Origin: Variovorax davisae | GTDB lineage: Bacteria > Pseudomonadota > Gammaproteobacteria > Burkholderiales > Burkholderiaceae_C | Length of the DNA stretch: 64,000 nt | Assembly: GCF_030316845.1 (NCBI RefSeq) | Contig: NZ_JASZYS010000015.1 | Location: 1 to 64,000, forward strand | Direction of reading: 5' to 3' | In this document: positions 57,783 to 64,000 of the stretch, piece by piece | Position numbering within the stretch: position 1 is the stretch's first letter | Layout: the number at the start of each line of letters is the position of its first letter | Notes under the pieces: generated by a model | Seen by the model: only the letters and a program-made list of their open reading frames with translations | Told to the model about the DNA's origin: nothing | Database searches by the model: none | Translations under genes and position numbers: made by a program

Positions 57783-58917
57783 GAACAAAGGACTCCGGTG
57801 GCTGGCGGGACTTGCGATCGTAGCAACGCTCGCCGGCTGCAGCTTCAGCACACGACAGCCCGAGGCGCCGATGGCCACGCCGGGCGCGACCCCGCCACGC
57901 GAGCTCGGCCCCCTGACCGGCTCGCTCACCCATCCCAAGAGCCGCTGGACGCCGGTGCCGTGGTCCGAACTGCCCGGCTTCAACGAAGACGCCCTGCACG
58001 AAGGCTGGGTCGCGATGGTCAGCAACTGCGCGCGGCCCAACGCCGCCATCGCGCCGCTCTGCCGCGAGGTGCGCCAGCTCGCCCTGGCCGAGCCGGACCA
58101 GCAGCGCGAATGGATGATGCAGCGGCTGCAGCCGTTTCGCATCGAGCCGCTCGCGGGTCCGAGCGAAGGCAAGCTCACCAGCTACTACGAGCCGGTCTTC
58201 GATGCCTCGCGGCGCCCGAACGCCGCCTACCAGGTGCCGCTCTACCAGGTGCCGGCGGGCCTGGTCCCCAAGCGCCCCTGGTACACCCGCCAGGAAATCG
58301 ACACCCTGCCGCAGGCCCAGGCCGCGCTGCGCGGCCGCGAGATCGCCTGGCTGGCCGATCCCATCGACGTGCTGATGCTGCACATCCAGGGCTCGGGGCG
58401 GCTGCGCATCACGGAGGCCGACGGCTCGCAGCGCATGGTGCGGGTGGCCTTCGCGGCCACCAACGAACAGCCCTACCGCAGCGTCCAGCAATGGCTGTCC
58501 AGCCAGGGCGCGACCAATGTCAGCCGCTGGCCGGACGACACCAAGCAGTGGGTGGCGCAGAACCCGCAGCGCCTGTCGCAGCTGCTGTGGAGCAATCCGC
58601 GCTACGTGTTCTTCCGCGAGGAGCCGCTCAATGAAGTCGACGCGGCCTCGGGGCCGGTGGGGGCGCAGGGCGTGCCGCTCACGGCCGGCCGCTCGATCGC
58701 GGTCGACCGCGACAGCATTCCCTACGGCACGCCGGTCTGGCTCGCCTCGCCGGGGCCGGCCGTGCCGCTGGCCAAGCTGGTGGTCGCGCAGGACACCGGC
58801 AGCGCGATCGTCGGCGCGGTGCGGGCCGACTACTTTGCAGGCACCGGCGCCGATGCGGGCCGGGTCGCCGCGCGGGTCAACCAGCCGCTGCGGCTCTGGG
58901 CGCTCTGGCCGAAATAG
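57781..58917 (+). CDS. mltA: Membrane-bound lytic murein transglycosylase A
   Basis: MltA cleaves peptidoglycan glycan strands to 1,6-anhydromuropeptides at the outer membrane. A lipobox (ATLAGC, Cys 20) gives a lipoprotein. The MltA domain contains FRIEPLAGPSEGKLTSYYEP (about 119-138), the catalytic region LADPIDVLMLHIQGSGRLRI (about 192-211) and the C-terminal 3D domain with LVVAQDTGSAIVGAVRADYF (about 335-354), whose Asp is catalytic. The 378-residue length is normal. The ATG at 57781 starts the lipoprotein signal; the frame is open further upstream without coding character. Confidence 0.94.
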   Translation: MNKGLRWLAGLAIVATLAGCSFSTRQPEAPMATPGATPPRELGPLTGSLTHPKSRWTPVPWSELPGFNEDALHEGWVAMVSNCARPNAAIAPLCREVRQLALAEPDQQREWMMQRLQPFRIEPLAGPSEGKLTSYYEPVFDASRRPNAAYQVPLYQVPAGLVPKRPWYTRQEIDTLPQAQAALRGREIAWLADPIDVLMLHIQGSGRLRITEADGSQRMVRVAFAATNEQPYRSVQQWLSSQGATNVSRWPDDTKQWVAQNPQRLSQLLWSNPRYVFFREEPLNEVDAASGPVGAQGVPLTAGRSIAVDRDSIPYGTPVWLASPGPAVPLAKLVVAQDTGSAIVGAVRADYFAGTGADAGRVAARVNQPLRLWALWPK

Positions 58918-58929
58918 CGCGCCGGCGGC

Positions 58930-59085
58930 TCACTGGTTCGTCTTGACGACGAAGACCGTCAGCGCGGTGACGATCGTGATGTGCATCAGGAACTCGAGCC
59001 GCCGCTCGCGCGGCGCGATCAGCAGTGCCACGCCCGCAACGACCAGCGTCAGGGTCCCGAACATGAGATCGAAAGAGATGTCCAC
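58930..59085 (-). CDS. Small two-span membrane protein
   Basis: A 51-residue ORF with GTG start at 59085 (AAGGA nine bases upstream) or ATG at 59064. It contains two hydrophobic segments, MFGTLTLVVAGVALLIA and MHITIVTALTVFVV, joined by a basic loop, PRERRLEFL. It converges on mltA with 12 bases between stops and lies 47 bases beyond the lrp stop. No family was recognised. Confidence 0.45.
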   Translation of the reverse strand: MDISFDLMFGTLTLVVAGVALLIAPRERRLEFLMHITIVTALTVFVVKTNQ

Positions 59086-59132
59086 CAAACCGCCGTCCTT
59101 GCTGTCCCACGGGCCTGCACGAGCGTGGATTA

Positions 59133-59621
59133 TCAGTGAGCGCGCACGGGCTCCTGCGGCCGGGGCAGCGGCAGCGCGGTCTTGTAGCGCACCTGCTTGA
59201 GCGCGAAGCTCGAGCGGATCTTCTCGATGCCGGCGATCGGCGTCAGCTGCTCGAGGATGAACTTCTCCAGCGCCGCGATGTCGGCCACGGCGACCCGGAT
59301 CAGGTAGTCGCTGTCGCCGGTCATGAGGTAGCACTCCATCACCTCGTCGTGCTCCGCGATGCGCTGCTCGAAATCGGCCAGCGACTGCTTGCTCTGGGTC
59401 TTCAGGCTGATCGAGATGAAGACGTTGAGGCCCAGGCCCAGTGCGCCGGCGTTGACCAGGGCCACGTAGCGCTGGATCACGCCGCCGGCCTCGAGCGCCT
59501 TCACGCGCGCCAGGCAGGGCGAGGGCGAGAGGTGGATGCGGCGCGCCAGTTCGACGTTGGACAGGCCGCCGTCGCGCTGCAGCTCGTCGAGAATGCGCAA
59601 GTCGATCGTGTCCAGTTGCAT
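59133..59621 (-). CDS. Lrp/AsnC-family transcriptional regulator (MdeR-like)
   Basis: The start is MQLDTIDLRILDELQRDGGLS. The helix-turn-helix (about residues 20-45) is LSNVELARRIHLSPSPCLAR. The ligand-binding RAM domain follows (about 65-140) with VMECYLMTGDSDYLIRVAV, the amino-acid-sensing loop. The 162-residue length is normal for Lrp. It is divergent from the AceE-like gene across 106 bases, as MdeR is near MdeB in pseudomonads; amino-acid or methionine-derived effectors are likely but not shown. Confidence 0.93.
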   Translation of the reverse strand: MQLDTIDLRILDELQRDGGLSNVELARRIHLSPSPCLARVKALEAGGVIQRYVALVNAGALGLGLNVFISISLKTQSKQSLADFEQRIAEHDEVMECYLMTGDSDYLIRVAVADIAALEKFILEQLTPIAGIEKIRSSFALKQVRYKTALPLPRPQEPVRAH

Positions 59622-59645
59622 GAAATGCTGCCAAGCGGCAAAAAT

Positions 59646-59659
59646 GCAGAATTCTATGC
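59646..59659. promoter_or_regulatory. Near-palindromic site in the lrp/E1 intergenic region
   Basis: GCAGAATTCTATGC has the palindromic core AGAATTCT (59648-59655) with GCA and TGC flanks one base out of register. It lies midway between the divergent starts at 59621 and 59728, where an Lrp-family dimer would control both genes. Confidence 0.35.
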
Positions 59660-59727
59660 GGCCGATCCGCCTGAATAGACATCGAATCAGCACCCCATTC
59701 CATCGCGACCGGCCTAGATTGCGGTGC

Positions 59728-62385
59728 ATGAACGCCCCGATCCCCTTCGACCCCGTGCGCGCCCTGATCGACATGCCCTTGCACGATCCCGATCCCGTCG
59801 AAACCGCCGAGTGGCGGGCGGCCTTCGTCGCCCTGGCCGATGCCCACGGGCCCGAGCGGGCGCGCTGGATGCTGGACGAACTCGCGCGGCTGGCGCGAGC
59901 CCAGCGCATCGGCTGGGAGCCCGACCTGTCGACGCCGTACGTCAACACCATCGCGGTCGACGTCCAGCCGGCCTTTCCCGGCGACTTGGCGATGGAGGAA
60001 AAGCTGGCTGCGCTGATGCGCTGGAACGCGCTGGCAATGGTGGTGCGCGCGAACCAGGCGTATGGCGAGCTCGGCGGCCACATCGCCAGCTACGCCAGCG
60101 CGGCCGACCTGTTCGAGACCGGCTTCAACCACTTCTTCCATGCGCGCACCGACGCGCATCGCGGCGATCTCGTCTTCTTCCAGCCGCACAGCGCGCCCGG
60201 CGTGTATGCCCGCGCCTTCCTCGAAGGCCGGCTCGGCGAGGCCGACCTCACGCACTACCGCCAGGAACTCACCGCGCCCGCGTTCACCGAAGGCCAGGGC
60301 GCACGCGGCCTGAGCAGCTACCCGCACCCGTACCTGATGCCGGACTTCTGGCAGTTCCCGACCGGCTCGATGGGCATCGGGCCGATCAGCTCGATCTACC
60401 ACGCGCGCTTCATGCGCTACCTCACGCACCGCAGCCTGCTGAATTGCGAGGGGCGGAAGGTGTGGGGCGTGTTCGGCGACGGCGAGATGGACGAGCCCGA
60501 ATCGATGAGCGCGCTGACGCTGGCCGCGCGCGAGAAGCTCGACAACCTGGTCTGGGTGGTCAACTGCAACCTGCAGCGCCTGGACGGTCCGGTGCGCGGC
60601 AACGGCCGCATCATCGACGAGCTCGAGAAGCTGTTCGCCGGCGCCGGCTGGAACGTCATCAAGCTGGTCTGGGGCAGCGACTGGGACGGCCTGTTCGCGC
60701 GCGACCTCACGGGCGCGCTGGTGCGGGCCTTCTCGAACACGGTCGACGGCCAGATGCAGACCTTCGCGGCCAAGGACGGCCGCTACAACCGCGACACCTT
60801 CTTCGGCCAGGACGCCGAACTCGCGCGGCTCGCCGAAGGCATGACCGACGAGCAGATCGACCAGCTCAAGCGCGGTGGCCACGACCTGGTGAAGATCCAT
60901 GCCGCCTATGCCGCGGCGGCCGCGCACCGCGGCCGGCCGACCGTGATCCTGGCCCACACCAAGAAGGGCTACGGCATGGGCAGCGCCGGCCAGGGCAAGA
61001 TGACGACGCATTCGCAGAAGAAGTTCGACGACACCGACCTGATCGCCTTCCGCGACCGCTTCAAGCTGCCCCTGACGGACGAACAGGCCACCACGGCCGC
61101 CTTCTACAAGCCGGCCGACGACAGCGCCGAGATGCGCTACCTGCTGGCCCGGCGGGCCGCGCTCGGCGGCAGCATGCCGCGCCGCATCACCGACTGCGAC
61201 ACCGTCGCCAAGCCCGAGATCGCGGCCTATGCGCAGTTCGCGGTGGCGGCCGCCGGCAAGGAGATGAGCACCACCATGGCCTTCGTGCGCATGCTGGGCA
61301 ACCTGCTCAAGGACAAGGCGCTCGGCCCGCGCGTGGTGCCGATCGTGGCCGACGAGGCGCGCACCTTCGGCATGGCCAACCTGTTCAAGCAGGTCGGCAT
61401 CTATTCGAGCGTGGGCCAGCGCTATGCGCCGGAGGACATCGGCTCGGTGCTGTCGTACCGCGAGGCGACCGACGGCCAGATCCTCGAGGAAGGCATCAGC
61501 GAGGCCGGCGCCATCGCCAGCTGGACCGCCGCCGCCACCAGCTACAGCGTGCACGGCCTGGCAATGCTCCCCTTCTACATCTACTACTCGATGTTCGGCT
61601 TCCAGCGCGTGGGCGACCAGATCTGGGCCGCGGCAGACCAGCGGCCGCGCGGCTTCCTGCTCGGCGCCACCTCCGGGCGCACCACGCTGGGCGGCGAAGG
61701 CCTGCAGCACCAGGACGGGTCGAGCCACCTGATCGCCGCCACCATCCCGAACTGCAAGGCCTACGACCCGGCCTTCGCGGGCGAGATGGCGGTGATCGTC
61801 GATGCCGGTATCCGCGAGATGATGGTCGAGCAGAAGGACGTCTTCTACTACGTCACGCTGATGAACGAGAACTACGCCCAGCCCGACCTGCCGGCCGGCG
61901 CCGAAGCCGATGTGCTGCGGGGCTGCTACCGCTTCGACGGCTGGCCGGGCGCTCAGCCGGCCGGTGCCAGGGCGCAGGTCACGCTGCTGGGCTCGGGCGC
62001 GATCCTGACCGAGGTCGTCAAGGCGGCGCAGCAGCTGGCCGAGCAGGGCGTCAGCGCGGAGGTCTTCAGCGTCACCAGCTGGAGCGAGCTGGCCCGCGAC
62101 GGCCGCGCCTGCGAGGCGCGGGCCCTGGCGGGCGAGGCCGCGCCGGGCACGCCGTTCATCGCGCGGCAGCTGGCCGGCGGCAGCGGGCCGATCATCGCCG
62201 CGACCGACTACGTGCGCACCGTGCCCGAGAGCGTGCGCGCCTTCCTGCCCAAGGGCCGGCGCTTCCTCACGCTCGGCACCGATGGCTTCGGCCGCAGCGA
62301 CACCCGCGCCGCCTTGCGGCAGTTCTTCGGCGTCGATGCGCGCAGCATCGCGCGCGCGGCCCTGCACGCGCTCGGACCGCGTTGA
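59728..62385 (+). CDS. AceE-like thiamine-dependent 2-oxoacid dehydrogenase E1 (2-oxobutanoate/pyruvate)
   Basis: A homodimeric E1 component of 885 residues, similar in length to AceE (887). The TPP-binding site is GDGEMDEPESMSALTLAARE (about 250-269) followed by NCNLQRLDGPVRGNG. Two His residues of the active site lie in GELGGHIASYASAADLFE and SSYPHPYLMPDFWQFPT. The C-terminal half has DEARTFGMANLFKQVGIYS. The pairing with a divergent Lrp-family gene recalls MdeB/MdeR of Pseudomonas putida methionine catabolism, in which the E1 acts on 2-oxobutanoate. A duplicate pyruvate dehydrogenase E1 is the alternative. No E2 or E3 gene is present. Confidence 0.88.
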   Translation: MNAPIPFDPVRALIDMPLHDPDPVETAEWRAAFVALADAHGPERARWMLDELARLARAQRIGWEPDLSTPYVNTIAVDVQPAFPGDLAMEEKLAALMRWNALAMVVRANQAYGELGGHIASYASAADLFETGFNHFFHARTDAHRGDLVFFQPHSAPGVYARAFLEGRLGEADLTHYRQELTAPAFTEGQGARGLSSYPHPYLMPDFWQFPTGSMGIGPISSIYHARFMRYLTHRSLLNCEGRKVWGVFGDGEMDEPESMSALTLAAREKLDNLVWVVNCNLQRLDGPVRGNGRIIDELEKLFAGAGWNVIKLVWGSDWDGLFARDLTGALVRAFSNTVDGQMQTFAAKDGRYNRDTFFGQDAELARLAEGMTDEQIDQLKRGGHDLVKIHAAYAAAAAHRGRPTVILAHTKKGYGMGSAGQGKMTTHSQKKFDDTDLIAFRDRFKLPLTDEQATTAAFYKPADDSAEMRYLLARRAALGGSMPRRITDCDTVAKPEIAAYAQFAVAAAGKEMSTTMAFVRMLGNLLKDKALGPRVVPIVADEARTFGMANLFKQVGIYSSVGQRYAPEDIGSVLSYREATDGQILEEGISEAGAIASWTAAATSYSVHGLAMLPFYIYYSMFGFQRVGDQIWAAADQRPRGFLLGATSGRTTLGGEGLQHQDGSSHLIAATIPNCKAYDPAFAGEMAVIVDAGIREMMVEQKDVFYYVTLMNENYAQPDLPAGAEADVLRGCYRFDGWPGAQPAGARAQVTLLGSGAILTEVVKAAQQLAEQGVSAEVFSVTSWSELARDGRACEARALAGEAAPGTPFIARQLAGGSGPIIAATDYVRTVPESVRAFLPKGRRFLTLGTDGFGRSDTRAALRQFFGVDARSIARAALHALGPR

Positions 62386-62410
62386 AGCGACCGGGGAGGG
62401 CGCCTATGAT
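62382..62410 (+). promoter_or_regulatory. Sigma-70 promoter for ltnD-otnI
   Basis: TTGAAG (62382-62387) and TATGAT (62405-62410) are separated by exactly 17 bases. The -35 overlaps the stop codon of the AceE-like gene. Transcription would begin near 62417, about 33 bases before ltnD, so the two carbohydrate genes need not depend on the upstream gene. Confidence 0.5.
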
Positions 62411-62449
62411 GGCGCGCGCGCTGCGCGCACAACCCTTCCAGGACACCTC

Positions 62450-63337
62450 ATGAACAGAGCAGGACTCATCGGCCTGGGCGCCATGGGCGCCGGCATCGCC
62501 GCCACCTTGCGCGAGCGCGGCTACGAGATGCACGTGTGCGATGCGCGCCCCGGCGCGGCGGTGCGCTTCGCCGAAGCCGGCGGCGTCGCCTGGGCCACGC
62601 CGGCGCAGGTCGCGCACCGCTGCGAGGTCGTGATTTCGGTCGTGGTGAACGCCGCGCAGACCGAGGACGTGCTGTTCGGCGAGGGCGGCGCGGCCGCCTC
62701 GATGAAGGCCGGCAGCGTGTTCGTGATGTGCTCGACCGTCGACCCCAACTGGTCGATCGCGCTCGAGGAGCGGCTGGGCGCGCTGGGCATCCTGTATATC
62801 GACGCCCCGATCTCGGGCGGCGCCGCCAAGGCGGCGAGCGGCCAGATGACCGTGATGAGCTCGGCCCGGCCCGAGGCCTATGCGCGCGCCGACGCGGTGC
62901 TCGACGCGATGGCCGGCAAGGTCTACCGGCTCGGCGACCGCGCGGGCGCCGGGAGCAAGGTCAAGATCATCAACCAGCTGCTGGCCGGGGTGCATATCGC
63001 GGCGGCGGCGGAGGCGATGGCCCTGGGCCTGCGCGAAGGCGTGGCCCCGGACGCGCTGTACGAGGTCATCACGCACAGCGCCGGCAACAGCTGGATGTTC
63101 GAGAACCGCATGGCCCACGTGCTGGCCGGCGACTACACGCCGCTGTCGGCGGTCGACATCTTCGTCAAGGACCTGGGGCTGGTGCTCGACACGGCGCGCG
63201 CCAGCAAGTTCCCGCTGCCGCTGGCCTCGACCGCGCACCAGATGTTCATGCAGGCCTCGACGGCCGGCTTCGCGAAGGAAGACGACAGCGCGGTGATCAA
63301 GATCTTCCCCGGCATCGAGCTGCCCCCGTCCGCCTGA
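62450..63337 (+). CDS. ltnD: L-threonate dehydrogenase
   Basis: LtnD oxidises L-threonate to 2-oxo-tetronate with NAD+. The Rossmann start AGLIGLGAMGAGIAATLRERG (3-23), the substrate loop DAPISGGAAKAASGQMT (about 117-133), the catalytic Lys in SKVKIINQLLAG (about 170) and the highly typical HSAGNSWMFENRM, YTPLSAVDIFVKDLGLV are all present. KEDDSAVIKIF ends the protein as in the LtnD subgroup of 3-hydroxyisobutyrate dehydrogenases. The 295 residues fit. The start follows CCAGGACACCTC. The next gene, 19 bases later, is an OtnI homologue, which supports the assignment. Confidence 0.88.
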   Translation: MNRAGLIGLGAMGAGIAATLRERGYEMHVCDARPGAAVRFAEAGGVAWATPAQVAHRCEVVISVVVNAAQTEDVLFGEGGAAASMKAGSVFVMCSTVDPNWSIALEERLGALGILYIDAPISGGAAKAASGQMTVMSSARPEAYARADAVLDAMAGKVYRLGDRAGAGSKVKIINQLLAGVHIAAAAEAMALGLREGVAPDALYEVITHSAGNSWMFENRMAHVLAGDYTPLSAVDIFVKDLGLVLDTARASKFPLPLASTAHQMFMQASTAGFAKEDDSAVIKIFPGIELPPSA

Positions 63338-63356
63338 TCGTCCCTATCATCGAACC

Positions 63357-64000
63357 ATGCCACGCTTCGCCGCCAACCTGTCCATGCTCTATCCGGAGCT
63401 CGATTTCCTCGACCGCTTCGAGGCCGCCGCCAAGGATGGCTTCGCCGCCGTCGAGTACCTGTTTCCCTATGCCTGCGAAGCGCGCGAGCTGGCCGCGCGG
63501 CTGGCCGCCAACGGCCTGAAGCAGGTGCTGTTCAACGCCCCGCCCGGCGACTGGGAGCGCGGCGAGCGCGGCCTGGCCTGCCTGCCCGGGCGCGAGGCCG
63601 AATTCCGCGACGGCATCCGCCAGGCGATCGACTATGCGGCGGCGCTCGACTGCCCGCGCATCCACGTCATGGCCGGGCTGGTGCCCGAGGGCGTCGAGCG
63701 CGAGACCGTGCAGCCGACCTACCTCGAGAACCTGCGCTGGGCCGCCGTCGAGGCGGCCAAGGCCGGCCGCGACGTGCTGATCGAGCCGATCAACACGCGC
63801 GACATCCCGCGCTTCTTCCTCAACCGGCAGGACCACGCGCACGAGGTCGTCGAGGCGGTGGGCGCGCTCAACGTGCAGGTGCAGATGGACCTCTACCACT
63901 GCCAGATCGTCGAGGGCGACGTGGCGATGAAGATCCGCAAGTACCTGCCGACCGGCCGCGTCGGCCATTTCCAGATCGCCGGCGTGCCCGATCGCAACGA
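63357..64000 (+). CDS. otnI: 2-oxo-tetronate isomerase / hydroxypyruvate isomerase family, 3'-truncated by window end
   Basis: The visible 214 residues start MPRFAANLSMLYPELDFLDR and form a TIM-barrel sugar isomerase of the Hyi/OtnI family. GFAAVEYLFPY, QVLFNAPPGDWERGERGL, the catalytic Glu in VLIEPINTRDIPRFFLN (about 141-157), QMDLYHCQIVEGD and HFQIAGVPDRNE are the family motifs. The window ends before the last 45 or so residues, including the second catalytic Glu. It would act just after LtnD in threonate breakdown. The kinase OtnK and aldolase OtnC are not in view and may follow. Confidence 0.87.
   Translation, partial: MPRFAANLSMLYPELDFLDRFEAAAKDGFAAVEYLFPYACEARELAARLAANGLKQVLFNAPPGDWERGERGLACLPGREAEFRDGIRQAIDYAAALDCPRIHVMAGLVPEGVERETVQPTYLENLRWAAVEAAKAGRDVLIEPINTRDIPRFFLNRQDHAHEVVEAVGALNVQVQMDLYHCQIVEGDVAMKIRKYLPTGRVGHFQIAGVPDRN

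Overview
The window looks like a chromosomal segment from a betaproteobacterium of the order Burkholderiales, most likely a Comamonadaceae member close to Variovorax, Ramlibacter or Acidovorax. This is inferred from GC-rich coding sequence, a PilE-FimT-PilV-PilW-PilX-PilY1 operon, the DUF3717, YaeQ and BepA homologues, Comamonadaceae-style intergenic palindromes, and sucCD downstream of a divergent argC. No rRNA or tRNA gene, CRISPR array, transposase or integrase was seen.

Layout. 1-4225: a possible M35-like metallopeptidase with a secreted OmpA-like partner, argC, then sucCD closed by a strong terminator. 4254-9660: a TerC membrane protein and a signalling block of PP2C phosphatase, FHA protein, CHASE2-class III nucleotide cyclase and a metallo-beta-lactamase-fold cyclic-nucleotide phosphodiesterase. 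9671-11250: a HipB/HipA toxin-antitoxin pair. 11297-24916: the major pilin gene pilA with a sigma-54 promoter, followed by a mosaic, locally AT-richer glycan locus holding two GT-C-like membrane proteins, five GT2/GT4 glycosyltransferases, a flippase, a methyltransferase and a WbpA-type UDP-sugar dehydrogenase. 25013-25529: a structured RNA leader in front of a 106-residue ORF. 25730-33964 (minus strand): the minor-pilin operon pilE-fimT-pilV-pilW-pilX-pilY1 plus a TonB-like gene. 34127-35785: a PglL-type O-oligosaccharyltransferase.

35788-49161: mostly housekeeping genes (moaC, bepA, a second TerC under a yybP-ykoY manganese riboswitch, yaeQ-purB, a glutathione transferase and peroxidase, rlpA-glnE). 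49187-58917: yhdP, a nitrilase-family amidase, a FixL/FixJ-like two-component pair, an OmpA lipoprotein and mltA. 58930-64000: an Lrp-family regulator divergent from an AceE-like E1 dehydrogenase (MdeR/MdeB-like), then ltnD and a partial otnI of threonate/tetronate catabolism, behind their own promoter.

How parts may work together. Major pilin, minor pilins, PilY1, a PglL-type ligase and a glycan-assembly locus lie within 25 kb, which suggests a glycosylated type IV pilus, although the glycans could also serve a capsule or LPS. The cyclase and phosphodiesterase are adjacent and could set cyclic-nucleotide levels together, with the phosphatase and FHA protein handling phospho-Ser/Thr signals. 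The feature most worth a second look is the leader at 25013-25204. It has mutually exclusive hairpins and an exact anti-Shine-Dalgarno segment, resembling the logic of phage C4 antisense RNA.
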